Shown: in pieces, positions 50,108 to 59,655 of the stretch
How the letters are laid out: every line of letters starts with the position of its first letter
How positions within the stretch are numbered: position 1 is the first letter of the stretch
Source: Agapetus fuscipes
Taxonomy: Eukaryota; Arthropoda; Insecta; Trichoptera; Glossosomatidae
Reading direction: 5' to 3'
Assembly: GCA_951799405.1 (NCBI GenBank)
Contig: OX637341.1
Coordinates: 18,095,659-18,159,658, forward strand
DNA length: 64,000 bases
Made by a program: the position numbers and the translations under genes
The notes under the pieces: model-generated
What the model saw: the letters and a program-made list of their open reading frames with translations, nothing else
Told to the model about the DNA's origin: nothing
Database searches by the model: none

Positions 50108-50190
50108 AATTTGTGCTCCGTCGGGATTCGAACCCACAACCTTCCCATTCAGAGTCCGCAATGTTACCACTGAGCTACGGATCGGTTAAA
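50108..50190 (-). mobile_element. S1 tRNA head only
   Basis: TTGTGCTCCGTCGGGATTCG to CTGAGCTACGGATCGGTT. The frame 50113-50400 (RRDSNPQPSHSES) is the antisense of this head and not a gene. Confidence 0.8.
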
Positions 50191-50437
50191 TGTTTACAAT
50201 CAAGTAAAATAAAAATTAAATCTGTGTGGATTTCAAATCAAAATCTCAGCATTCTGTTAACTTATCTTGATTTAAAACAAAGAAAAACAGCAAAAAAAAA
50301 ATCCCTCCCCGCAGTTCTGCGTTCCTTAAATTTCCTCCACCTTTTTCACTGGCATTTTCAGACTGTGGAATTCTTTCTAACTAGCTGCGGGCGTGAATGA
50401 AGCCTCCTAGCGGGTAGAAAACTGGAATGGAGGCCAG

Positions 50438-50460
50438 GCAGGGGGGGGGGGGGTCTGCCT
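50438..50460 (+). repeat. G13-type tract
   Basis: A run of about 13 G followed by TCTGCC. Other G tracts followed by TCTG occur at 56893. Confidence 0.8.
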
Positions 50461-50602
50461 TTGATCGCGGGTGAGAGGAAATATTTGTAAGTTATTCTTC
50501 CTGTGAACCTTTTTTTGAACCCCTACATTTATTATTGCACCTTTTTTAATGTACTGCTTGTGCTTTAGGGGTTTTTTTTATGAAGTATGTTAATAATGCA
50601 AA

Positions 50603-51057
50603 ATGCAACTAAGCTACACATATAGACCCCGAAGGGGTGGCATGTGGCGATTTGGGACATATTTATTTTTACAGGTAAGGGGGCCGGCCTCACACCAACC
50701 ACTTTCAAATGAAGTGGGGGTTTCCCAGCTCCCGGGAGGGCTCGTTCTCATTTCTTGTAAAGGCTGAATAAACCTTGAGTTCGAACCCTTGTTCTCGGCA
50801 TGGAATGCAAGCTTTCTACCAATTCAGCTTGGTCGTCGTCGTTGCAAAGCGCCAATTCTCAAGCAAGACCCAGTTGCTGTAAGCCTGGATGGTGCCTTTG
50901 GTGACCGGTCATTGGTACGGGTTTTTGAATTTTTCAACCCAGCGAAGATCAAATTTGAAAGTATAAATGGTATATGTTTTGTGCTCCGCCGGGATTCCAA
51001 CCCACAACCTTCCATTCAGAGTCCGAAGTGTTACCACTGAACTACGGACAGGTCAAA
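50603..51057 (-). mobile_element. S1+S2 composite SINE, short S2
   Basis: In minus orientation S1 (51057-50827) has core CGCTTTGCAACGACGACGAC, then AAGCTGAATTGGTAGAAAGC opens S2 directly. The S2 box A half is missing, as if AAGCTC-GTA...ATAGCTCAGTTGG collapsed between its two AGCTC copies. The S2 is the short form (AACTCAAGGTTTATTCAGCC). Confidence 0.85.
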
Positions 51058-51241
51058 ATTGTACGGAAAACGTGATGGATATTGTGGATATTGTGCCGAA
51101 ATAGCTTGTGGCTCATTTGCTACGTTTTTAGGCATCTTGATTCACCACGCGTTCCCGTTCACACTAACACGCGGGGTTCACTCCATTTCCGTCAATGACA
51201 CTTTTGCAGCAGGGCTGCCAACTGCTAGTGATGTCACCACA

Positions 51242-51360
51242 GATATGAATGATTTGAAAGAGGTATGTAAGGATAAGAGAAAAATAAATGCAGCTCTGTA
51301 GAGGCTCTGACCACCCCGAGCGGAATGACGACAGAGTTACAGCTACAGTTACAGTAACAT
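51242..51360 (+). mobile_element. LINE L-A extreme 3' end
   Basis: NDLKEVCKDKRKINAAL-stop, then GAGGCTCTGACCACCCCGAG and AGAGTTACAGCTACAGTTAC. Confidence 0.75.
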
Positions 51361-51369
51361 AGATTTAGG

Positions 51370-51412
51370 GTGGTGTACCCTGCTGGGGGGATGGGGGGGG
51401 GGGATGATAATA
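51370..51412 (+). repeat. G-tract
   Basis: GCTGGGGGGATGGGGGGGG. Followed by ATGATAATAATTAG. Confidence 0.7.
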
Positions 51413-51611
51413 ATTAGAATAATAACCAAAGGATCCGAGCGCCGTCCCGTATTACTGAAGCAATATTATGTAAATGCAAAACTTTGTATTTAAATTAACA
51501 ATACACTATAATACAATAATACTCCCACCCACACGTACTGTGCTCCGGTAGTCTGTCCGGCAACGACTCGGTATATATAAGAAGCTGGACTGCTACTTGT
51601 TATGTCCATAA

Positions 51612-52010
51612 TCTTCTTCTTCTTCTTCTGTTTCAATCCTAGGATTGGTTTGCAGCAATATTTGCAGCTTGTTCTCCATTCCTCCCTGTCTTGTGCGGCT
51701 CTTTTTAGGTCTGCATATTATGTTGAGGAGCGCACGTCCACCAGCAGGTTCTCCAGGTACTCTTGGCGTGGCCGTCCCCTAGAGTTGGTCCCCTCGGTCA
51801 TCCCCTCCATTATGGCATGCAAGAGACCTTCTTGTCGCATTACATGGCCGATCCATCTAGCACGCCTTTCGGACAAAGTCCTGAGCAGATGCCTTCCTCC
51901 TTCGATTCTCTGGAGAACCTCCTCATTAATTGTGGTGTGGTCTCTCCAGGAAATTCCTAGAAGCCTTCTATACCATCTAAGTCCATAATCTAAGTTGCTA
52001 ATATTTAAAA
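51612..52010 (-). mobile_element. LINE L-G, C-terminal fragment
   Basis: The reverse frame gives GLRWYRRLLGISWRDHTTIN, EEVLQRIEGGRHLLRTLSER, RARWIGHVMRQEGLLHAIME, GRPRQEYLENLLVD. This is a clear C-terminal region of a LINE polyprotein. The 3' end has an AAGAAGAAGAAG tail. It is distinct from L-A, L-D and L-F, though the layout is the same. Confidence 0.85.
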
Positions 52011-52032
52011 TTTCACAATTGATGCATTCCTT

Positions 52033-52165
52033 GAGCTGGGTTGAAAAATTCATATACCTGTTGTATAATTGACGCTTTCTTTAGTGACGACCAAGCTTCC
52101 AGAGGACTCTTGAGGTGTGATCCACACAAGAACAGCGTTCATCAAATTAATCATCCCGATATTAT
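52033..52165 (+). mobile_element. S1 3' half with tail A
   Basis: GCTGGGTTGAAAAATTCATA, GACGCTTTCTTTAGTGACGA, AGAGGACTCTTGAGGTGTGA, ending CCCGATATTATTATTTTA. Confidence 0.85.
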
Positions 52166-52179
52166 TATTTTATTTTTTT

Positions 52180-52432
52180 CCTTGACTTATAGGTTGGTAT
52201 GCGACTGACCACCCATACTGTAAAAAATGGTTCACTTTGCCAATGTCACCCCTGTTTCAGGGAAGGTCAGCAAGAGTTGCAGGGCTTATGTTCATTTGAG
52301 ATTGGGTTTTTTATATTGTAGGTCAACATGCGGCATGTACATTAGCGCGAAATTATGCATGTCTGCTTATGGGGATGCATTTAATATGAATCTCAAATGA
52401 TACATATCATTGCAGCTTAGATTTAGATTTAG
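52180..52432 (+). mobile_element. S3 element, full length
   Basis: TTCCTTGACTTATAGGTTGG to GCAGCTTAGATTTAGATTTA. ATTTAG-type tail subtype. Confidence 0.9.
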
Positions 52433-52458
52433 ATGCATGCCCAAGCAACGTCAAGCAA

Positions 52459-52800
52459 TGTCAACAACGGTACCATGTTGAAAGCACCGGTTCTCATCAG
52501 ATCACCGAAGTTAAGCAACATTTCGCGCGGATGCTACTTGGATGAGTGACCGCTAGGTACACCGCGTGTTGTTGGCATTTCTTGGACCGGTCCGTAGTCC
52601 AGTGGCAGCACTACGGACTCGTAAATGGAGGGTTGAGGATTCGAATCCCGGCGGAGCACAAAAATACACCATTTATATTTCCAAATGTGCTCTTCGCTGG
52701 GTTGAAAAATTCATAAACCTTTACCAAAGACCGGTCACTGAAAGGTCCATCCAACCTTACATATAAAACATCGCTCACCAAATAAATCATACTAATATAT
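52459..52800 (+). mobile_element. 5S-S1 chimeric SINE with tail A
   Basis: 5S module 52459-52578 (GGTACCATGTTGAAAGCACC, GATCACCGAAGTTAAGCAAC, GGATGAGTGACCGCTAGGTA, CACCGCGTGTTGTTGGCA) leads into GGACCGGTCCGTAGTCCAGT. An internal deletion joins ATCCAACCTTACA to the last part of tail A (CATCGCTCACCAAATAAATC). Confidence 0.9.
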
Positions 52801-52843
52801 AAGCAGACACGTTTAAGTTAGTGCTTACACCTACCATACGTCT

Positions 52844-53045
52844 ACTATAATCTATAAGAATCTATAACCTTAGTGGCAATACAGATGTTTTGACACCTAA
52901 AATTTATATTCACAAATAGACACGTGTAAGTTCGCGTTCACAAATGCTGGCTGGTCGACCTTCCCCGGAACAGCGGTGCCATGGGAAAAGTGAACCGTTT
53001 TTTTACAGCATGGGTGGTCTGCCTCATACCTACCTATAAATGAAG
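52844..53045 (-). mobile_element. S3 element, diverged
   Basis: ACTATAATCTATAAGAATCT to CCTACCTATAAATGAAG; GCATGTGNNC part deleted at GCTGGCTGGTCGACC. Confidence 0.7.
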
Positions 53046-53120
53046 TGAAAATGAACCACATATTTTGAAAGAATGCGTTGTTAGCCTCAATAAAAAGTAC
53101 ATCCTCTTTTTAAAAAAATC

Positions 53121-53336
53121 ATGCGAGTAATATCAACGTCTCTAATTAGTGTATTACATTTAATAATTCTAGAAAAATGTCAAGGATTTGAATGTTTTTT
53201 GACTGAATATACTTTGCTTTGCCTGTATGGAATGATCACTCCTGGTGTAACGCGTCGAGACCTGACCAGCTGGCAGAATACCCCGTACCCAAAACTAACT
53301 AGTATTCGTATTCGAAACTTCAATTATCATAAGTAA
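53121..53336 (+). CDS. Candidate secreted-protein exon, unknown
   Basis: A 71-residue frame starts MRVISTSLISVLHLIILEKC, a plausible signal peptide with a cleavage region near CQG, followed by FECFLTEYTLLCLYG and PKLTSIRIRNFNYHK. Two Cys follow the putative cleavage site. The part from YPKLTSIRI resembles the spacing of leucine-rich-repeat caps, but that is weak. The codon mix is less AT-extreme than the flanks. It could stop at TAA or continue by splicing at ATAA/GTAATC. No neighbouring exon was found. Confidence 0.3.
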   Translation: MRVISTSLISVLHLIILEKCQGFECFLTEYTLLCLYGMITPGVTRRDLTSWQNTPYPKLTSIRIRNFNYHK

Positions 53337-53414
53337 TCCGAAAACGTTGAGGTATTAATTAATTCTGATCAACATTCACCTTCAATAAACAGGCAGCTAG
53401 CCTTTCAGACAATG

Positions 53415-53535
53415 CTAGACCCACGGCCCCCCCCGGATCGCCTAATTTATTTCACAAAACAAACTAAAGCGCCCCCCGACAACCCCTTCCTGGCACTTGG
53501 TACACCCCCCTTCGTGGAATAACTATTGGGGGGTG
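53415..53535. repeat. C-tract island
   Basis: CACGGCCCCCCCCGGATCG, GCGCCCCCCGACAACCCC, TACACCCCCCTTCG, then GGGGGGTGGTCC. Confidence 0.6.
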
Positions 53536-53569
53536 GTCCGACCTTCGCTCGGTACTTTATTCTCGTAAA

Positions 53570-53850
53570 TATGACTGGCTACGATTGAAAATTATAACGT
53601 CTACGACTCAAATTCGAACCTAAATGATTTGAGGGTTCATTGAATTTTAAAAGTATACTTTAATTTTTATCCATGGTTTTTTTTTGCAAGCGCTAGAAAG
53701 CTCTGATTTGGATTGATATTCAAAGTGTTAGAAATTAAGCAGAATAGCGCTTCTGAATGATTTGAGGGTTCATTGAATTTAAGAATGTTAAAAGTGTTCA
53801 ATAGAAATATGAACTTATAGTGACGCTTGTGATTAAAATGTGAACTCCTA
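53570..53850 (+). repeat. Degenerate direct repeat
   Basis: ATGATTTGAGGGTTCATTGA occurs at about 53622 and 53757 (spacing about 135). ACGTCTACGACTCAAATT, TGACGCTTGTGATTAAAATG and the 54480-54760 region (GACGTCTACGATAAAAATTT) look like further worn units. Confidence 0.45.
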
Positions 53851-53934
53851 AGGTAACCATTTTGCAACTAGCGATCTACCTACAATGAAAATTAAAAAAA
53901 ATCAAAATAAATAATATTTTGGATGGTTGGTGCA

Positions 53935-54140
53935 TTAACACTGTGAAAATTCATCTTTATTTAGTTATTAAAAAAATCTGTTTTAATTTCACTTTTTTAT
54001 TATTTATATAAAGGACACAAACGTTTTCGACTACTTCGTAGTCATCATCTTTGAATTTCTAGTGTACCTTCTGACAAATATTATAATTTTTTATCACCTG
54101 ATGATGACTACGAAGTAGTCGAAAACGTTATACTAAATAA
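53935..54140. mobile_element. Penelope-like inverted unit
   Basis: CACTGTGAAAATTCATC opens the unit. GACTACGAAGTAGTCGAAAA occurs in both orientations: minus strand at 54021-54049 and plus strand at 54098-54124. It is immediately followed by MITE5. Confidence 0.55.
54098..54133 (+). ncRNA. Hammerhead-like ribozyme core
   Basis: CTGATGA (54098-54104), stem II GACTAC/GTAGTC (54106-54111 and 54115-54120) with a GAA loop, GAAA (54121-54124), then palindromic AACGTT. All the catalytic core bases C3-U4-G5-A6, G8-A9 and G12-A13-A14 are present. One unpaired T precedes stem II. Stem I pairing is not evident in the flanks, so a monomer may be inactive. Short stem III with a palindromic loop is usual for Penelope-type hammerheads, which can work as dimers. 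Confidence 0.55.
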
Positions 54141-54164
54141 AATAAATAATGTGTACACAAATTT

Positions 54165-54385
54165 GGCGAAGGGTGCCATACAACTTGATTCCCATTGGTT
54201 TCCCTTTTAAAATAAGGCATAAATGATAATAAAGTAGACTGCATGGTTTCAATGAGGAAAAAATACGAATTGTTTCTTTGGTTTTAAATGTATGTTTTTA
54301 CTTTGTGCCTATATTTTTTAACTATTTTGTTGCCTCATTTTAAAAGGGAAGCCAATGGGAATCGAGTTGTATGGCACCCTTCGCC
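54165..54385. mobile_element. MITE5, 53-bp terminal inverted repeats
   Basis: The left end GGCGAAGGGTGCCATACAAC and right end GTTGTATGGCACCCTTCGCC are exact inverses. The match continues through GATTCCCATTGG and CCCTTTTAAAAT with few changes. No coding capacity. The target duplication is not clear. Confidence 0.85.
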
Positions 54386-54789
54386 ACCTCATAGACAGTC
54401 TAATCTGTCTACACATACTCAAATACTTGGCAATACTTATTTAACTTTTGTATAGATTGTATATAAATAATGTAATTTCAGTAATCAATGAATCACCAAA
54501 TATGTAGCGAAGAATTGGACTGAAATTTAAACTCAAATAAACTCTACGAATGAAATATGTACTCTTAATGTATTCTTCGATTGGATTCTGAATATAAATG
54601 AGGACCTGTTTGATTCTAAGGCCCTCAAATAATCTCTACAGATGAAATCTAAGCATTCAGTGAATTCAACGACTTATATCTGAACGTTAATTAGCTCAAA
54701 ACATATAATCTGAATTTCAGTGACGTCTACGATAAAAATTTGAATGTTAAATTAAGTGAACACGGCTGAAATGTGCCCTTATTGTTTTT

Positions 54790-55205
54790 AATAATAAATA
54801 ATAATATTAGCATGATTTAGCGCTATTTTTGTGTGTATCACACCTCAAGAGCCCTATGCGAGCTTGGTCGTCGCTGTAGAAAGCGCCAATTCTCAAGCAA
54901 GACCCAGTTTTTGTAAGGTAGGATGGACCTTTCAGTGACCGGTCTTTGGTAAAGGTTTATGAATTTTTCAACTCAGCGAAGAGCACATTCGAAATATAAA
55001 ATTGTAAATTTTTGTGCTCCTCCGGGATCCGAATCCACAACCGTCCATTTACGAGTCCGAAGTGTTGCCACTGGACTACGGACCGGTCCAAGATGCCAAC
55101 GACATGCGGTGTACCTGAGCGGTAACCCATCCAAGTAGCAATGTTGCTTAACTTCGGTGATCTATGGGAACCGGTGCTTTCAACATGGTAACGTCGTTGA
55201 CGTCG
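54790..55205 (-). mobile_element. 5S-S1 chimeric SINE with tail A, complete
   Basis: In minus orientation: 5S module 55203-55095 (about 10 bases around TCCGCGCTCA deleted), S1 head GGACCGGTCC, core GCTTTCTACAGCGACGACC, tail A and ATTATT end. It is the only copy here with every module and no insertion. Confidence 0.9.
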
Positions 55206-55560
55206 TTTGATGAATCTTGTAGTTTATTATTTGTAATATTGCCTTTATAAAAATTCTCACTTATTTTAATTGAGAAACTTGCACATTCTCACAGGCTTCA
55301 TTTTGCGAATGTTTGCGAATTTATTTATAGATGAAATAAAGTGTTGCTATTTATAACTGATCTAAAGATACTCGTCTCTCTCGGAGAATAATCTAAGTGA
55401 GCTTTTTGCATCCTCTACATGATGCAACCCTTCAGGGAACTTCTATAACTTAAGATTTACGCAACGCCCCTGTGCTCAACTACAAATCCTTCAAACGAAG
55501 CCAGCAAGAAGAGATAGTAGTTTTATTGTACCTACTTATCTTGTGTTAGTTATTTGCAAT
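55206..55560. other. Unassigned DNA
   Basis: No gene or repeat recognised. Confidence 0.35.
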
Positions 55561-55564
55561 GTAT

Positions 55565-55992
55565 GGTAGAAAAAAGCATTTGAGAAGCATGACAGGAAAA
55601 ACTCTGAAGGATAGAGTTAGGAATGAATGGGTAAAGAAAGAATGTAATTTGAAAGAGGATGTGAAAGTTAAGGTACAAAAGAATGTGATGAGATGGTTTG
55701 GGCATGTGGAAAGAATGATTGATGATAGACTGACAAAGTATATATATGTACACAGGTAGTGTGAATGGAAAAAGAGGTAAGGGACGACCGGGAAAAGTAT
55801 GGAGTAATAAGATTGAGGAGACTGTGAAAGAATGGAATATACAAAGCGAGCGTAAAAGAAGAAAATGCATGAAAAATGTGATGGATATGAATGAATTGAA
55901 AGAGGTATGTAAAGATAGGAAGAATGGAGGCAACTCTGCAGAGGCTCTGGCCACCTCTAGCGGAATGGCAACAGTGTTACAGTTACAGTAGT
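55565..55992 (+). mobile_element. LINE L-A 3' end, second subfamily
   Basis: KHLRSMTGKTLKDRVRNEWV, KKECNLKEDVKVKVQKNVMR, WFGHVERMIDDRLTKYIYVH, then in the next frame GSVNGKRGKGRPGKVWSNKI, EETVKEWNIQSERKRRKCMK and VMDMNELKEVCKDRKN. One frameshift lies at about 55745. 3' end CTCTGGCCACCTCTAGCGGA and AGTTACAGTTACAGTAG. Confidence 0.85.
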
Positions 55993-56149
55993 ACCTTATA
56001 ATCCTATTTGTACTTAGTTGGCGAATTATATATTTCTAATGTTGGATGGATAAATTGAGAAATGGTTCCCTATTTTTTAGAAAAAACAATCAATACATTG
56101 TTAAGTTAAACTTTTTACTTAGGGCACACATTCATAAACACTTGTATAA

Positions 56150-56390
56150 TCTAAGTTGAAAAGATATTGTTTTATGTTAGATTCATATTCAATGCATTTC
56201 CATAATCAGACGCGTATAAATTCGCGCTTACACATGCCGTATGTGGACCTACAATATAAAAGCCCCAAACTCAAATGAGCAAAAGTACCTGACAACTCTT
56301 TTCCGACCTTCCCTGAAACAGGGGTGTGAAATTGGCAAAAAGAACCATTTTTTTACAGTAGGGGTGAGTCAGCCTCACACCAACCAATTT
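56150..56390 (-). mobile_element. S3 element
   Basis: ATAATCTAAGTTGAAAAGAT to CACACCAACCAATTTG; terminal AAGTCAAGG lost. Confidence 0.8.
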
Positions 56391-56599
56391 GAATGTTGCA
56401 ACCAGTTTTTTTTACAAGCAAGTTGAAATAATTATTTACCTAATGACGAAATTACTATTAGATTTGGTCAATTTAGTGTTCACCACTAAAAACAGATTTA
56501 TCTACATGTTTTTTTACTTTATTCTGATAAATTCACCTAGCATAATTATGTGACTTATCACCCTTTACATTTTTTCCAATATATAATTCCCCTAAAAAT

Positions 56600-56775
56600 T
56601 GTCCTTCAAGTAAAAGAAATCTCCTGTCTCTCAAACAACAACGCTACGCAACTAGCACCCCTGCTACACAGTGTCACACCTCCAACACCCTCACCTCTGC
56701 GACACTTCAAAGACTGTCATAGACCTCTTGATTATCTTAAATATGTGAAGTCTTTCTGCACAGAGTTCTAAAAGA
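56600..56775 (+). mobile_element. LINE L-H 3' end, diverged
   Basis: AATCTCCTGTCTCTCAAACA, CACCTCTGCGACACTTCAAA, GACTGTCATAGACCTCTTGA and GAAGTCTTTCTGCACAGAGT preserve the L-H 3' order (SQ-N tail, CTCTGCGGCAC, TGTCATAGACC, GGGAGTCTCCCGCACAG). Confidence 0.55.
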
Positions 56776-56884
56776 CTACAGCTCTCCCACAGTTCTGACC
56801 ACTAATCAAACTCACTAAACGACTAACAAGCTACGTTCATCTGCATACCAGTGATTGAACATGGCCGCGTCCACAGAGCACAGA

Positions 56885-56945
56885 GGCGTCACCCCAGGGG
56901 GGGGGGGTCTGTTTCCTGCACCACCCCTCCCCCCCCCCCTAACAA
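56885..56945. repeat. G-tract then C-tract
   Basis: CCAGGGGGGGGGGTCTG followed within 30 bases by CACCCCTCCCCCCCCCC, which could form an intramolecular stem. Confidence 0.7.
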
Positions 56946-57059
56946 GCTCTGCGTCAACTTAAACTTAATTATAATTAATTAATGCGAATGGTACTCAGTC
57001 TGCCGGGCCCCATCCCTAGCGTCGGGAATGGGGTCGAATTGGACCGCTCCGATTTTGTA

Positions 57060-57141
57060 GAATAGATTGTAGAATATTAGTATCTCACCCCCGAGGTAGG
57101 GAGAAATTTCTCACCCCTAATGTAGGAGAATATCTCCCATT
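57060..57141 (+). repeat. Diverged leader of the 28-bp array
   Basis: ATCTCACCCCCGAGGTAGGG, AGAAATTTCTCACCCCTAAT, GTAGGAGAATATCTCCCATT are worn units of about 25-28 bp. Confidence 0.6.
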
Positions 57142-57505
57142 CTCAAATAGGAGAGAGACATCTATCATCCTCAAATAGGAGAGAAATATCTTTCATCCTC
57201 AAATAGGAGAGAAATATCACTCATCCTCAAATAGGAGAGAAATTTCTCTCATCCTCAAATAGGAGAGAAATATCTCTCATCCTCAAATGGGAGAGAAATA
57301 TCTCTCATCCTCAAATAGGAGAGAAATATCTCTCATCCTCAGATGGGATAAAAACATCTCTCATCCTCAAATAGGAGAGAAATATCTCTCATCCTCAAAT
57401 AGGAGAGAAATATCTCTCATCCTCAAATAGGAGAGAAATATCACTCATCCTCAAATGGGAGAGAAATATCTCTCATCCTCAAATAGGAAAAAAATATCTC
57501 TCACT
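57142..57505 (+). repeat. 28-bp minisatellite, 13 units
   Basis: The unit begins CTCAAATAGGAGAGAAATAT and ends CTCTCATC. Thirteen units occur in tandem with single-base variants (for example unit 8 reads CTCAGATGGGATAAAAAC). Each unit pairs partly with itself (GGAGAGAAATATCTCTC). Confidence 0.95.
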
Positions 57506-58250
57506 CCAGAAGTAGAACGAAACATCTACTACTTTATGATTAGGAAGAAACTTATCTTTCTCCAGATCGGGAGAATTTATTAACTGTCTCCTATTTTGTT
57601 AATAAAGAATTTGCAATTTCCAAGGGGTAAAAATCATTTTTTTTACTGAGTTTGGAAATGAATCTATTGTGTTATCGTTAAGGGACAAAAAGTTACATTG
57701 ATTTTCTTGTACGTAGAAAAATTTATCGTAACCCAACAGGGAGAAAAACCTTTATTTACTCATTAATTTGTATTGTTTGTAGATCCACGCGCAACAGGTG
57801 TATGCTTGTAGGTGTGAATTAAATGTGAATCATAAAATGAACTTTTCCTGGATTTTTCTTTCGTGGATAGAATGATCTTCGTTTTTTGTCGCAGCAAAAA
57901 AGTTATCTCTATCTCAAAGCGTAGATAAATATTTATTCCTTCAATTCGGCAAGATTTTTTCATTCGTCAATTGAAGATACATATTTTTATTCCTAGAGAG
58001 AAATTTCTCTTTCCACGATTCGGGAGAATTTTATACTCTCCAAGTGGGGAGCAATTCTTTTTATCTTCCAGAATAAATAAATATGTTTTCAATCCGGAGA
58101 AAATCTATCTTTCTTCGATTAGAAGAGAAATATCTCTCTTCTTAGGTACAAGGAGAAATCTCTTTCCACGATTTGGGAGAAATTTACACCCCCTGACTGG
58201 GGAGGAGATTCTCTCGCCTCGAGTGGGGAGAATTCTCCCACCCCCCTATG
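57506..58250 (+). repeat. Diverged trailer of the 28-bp array
   Basis: AACTTATCTTTCTCCAGATC, GGGAGAATTTATTAACTGTC, then AGAGAGAAATTTCTCTTTCC, GATTCGGGAGAATTTTATAC, GGAGAAATCTCTTTCCACGA, GGGGAGAATTCTCCCACCCC. The GGGAGAA...TTCTC theme persists over 700 bp with unique DNA mixed in. The frame 57971-58273 is made of these units. Confidence 0.6.
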
Positions 58251-58484
58251 TTATTTCTTCAAGTTGTAATTAATATTAGTAGAAGTGGAAGGTAGTACGA
58301 GGCCGCAGTTCTCACTGGCGGTATTCCGTGTAGTTATCCTATGTAAATTAAATTGAAGGTTTTTTCTCGGAATGTGATTATTAATAATTAATATTGGTTT
58401 GTTCAAGTTGATTGTGTTGGAATAACAATGCTCTCTATTGATTTGAAAGTATTAACATTAAAATATTTTGTTATTATCTAAATA

Positions 58485-58645
58485 ATGGCAAGCGTTGCAA
58501 GGTGTATGCCCATTTGAGATTTGGTTTTTATTTTGTAGGTTCACATGCGGCATGTGCAAGCGCAAACTTATTCGTGTCTGCTTGTAAGGATGCATATAAT
58601 GTAAATCTCCAATGTAACATATTATCTTTGAAACTTATATTAGAA
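58485..58645 (+). mobile_element. S3 3' two-thirds
   Basis: GGCAAGCGTTGCAAGGTGTA to TTGAAACTTATATTAGAAG. Confidence 0.75.
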
Positions 58646-58664
58646 GGGAAAATTTAAAAATATA

Positions 58665-58760
58665 AATGTTATTTTTTTTTGGGCTCCGCCGAGATTCGAA
58701 CCCACAACCTTCCAATTACGGTTCCGAAGTGTTACCACTGGACTACGGTCCGGTCTATGA
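58665..58760 (-). mobile_element. S1 tRNA head only
   Basis: TTTTTTGGGCTCCGCCGAGA to GGACTACGGTCCGGTC. Confidence 0.8.
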
Positions 58761-58844
58761 TAATTCTAAGAACTTACATTTTCGATGTTCTGATCAGTCT
58801 TATGGTTCTTCTTAAACTGCTTTAGTTTCCACACTGTTTATCGA

Positions 58845-59100
58845 TTGAGGAACTCAGAAATCAGAAGTATGTGCGATACTGAAGACATCGTCAGATGGAG
58901 CAGGAAGAGGAGACGGTTCTGGAGGGACCATGTAGACCGCATGAACGAAGGAAGGATAGCCCGAGTCGTGGCACAGGAGATACCGGACGGCCAGCGTCTA
59001 CCAGGTCGCCCTCCCAAAAGATGGAAGAGCAGCTGGTCTTCTGCATCACAGGAGGGAGTTCCACAATAAACAGATCATAGATCTATAACAAAAAGAAGGA
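58845..59100 (+). mobile_element. LINE L-D 3' end, best copy
   Basis: An unbroken frame reads RNSEIRSMCDTEDIVRWSRK, RRRFWRDHVDRMNEGRIARV, VAQEIPDGQRLPGRPPKRWK, SSWSSASQEGVPQ-stop. The 3' end is AACAGATCATAGATCTATAA then AAAAAGAAGGAG. This pattern (IR..C-D-VRW-RRR-WRDHV-RM) closes the polyprotein of an insect LINE clade. Confidence 0.85.
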
Positions 59101-59515
59101 GACCTATGTACTCGTATCATAATAATTAATACAAAAATTGAAGATGTGTTTTATAATCGATTTTTGTAATTTTGAATAATTTACTTTGACCATGCCTCGT
59201 CCAACTCGCAATGACTAATATAATTTTGATTACACGAAAACTAATAAAGGCGAGTATCGTGCAAATACCCTGTGCACAGTGCAAGGCACATTGCTCCTTA
59301 TGCACGAGGGCCGCAAGACACAGAGTTGAATTTACAATTTCGAGTTTGCTTAATCCGTATTAGTATTAAATGAAAATGCAAATGAGACGCCTCGGTTCAG
59401 AGAAACTTCTTTAGATTAGTGTGTATGCAAATTATTGCGGGGCGAAGTCGTATTTAAAATTAAGCCTTAATTATTAGATTTATTCATGTTTTATTTATAC
59501 GTTTATTACAAATTG
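59101..59515. other. Unassigned DNA
   Basis: No gene or repeat recognised. Confidence 0.35.
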
Positions 59516-59655
59516 TATCATCATCATCACTGGCACGATAAACCGTATCGAATTTTTGTCTCCTTGATTAACCGCAGCCACCGCTGCCTGTCCAATAACT
59601 TCCTCATCCAATCCTATACTCCTACCACACAGCAGTCTGCCACCACTCCGTCTTA
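59516..59655 (-). mobile_element. LINE L-E, C-terminal fragment
   Basis: The minus strand reads DRQRWLRLIKETKIRYGLSC, i.e. a W-RLIKE-K--GL C-terminal block, and the tail is GATGATGATGATACA. The copy at 63540-63625 gives LLRLIKEAKTQSGLWCQ. Confidence 0.65.

Noticed and set aside
57142..57505. CRISPR array
   Set aside because: The 28-bp units are contiguous with no unique spacers, and the genome is eukaryotic.
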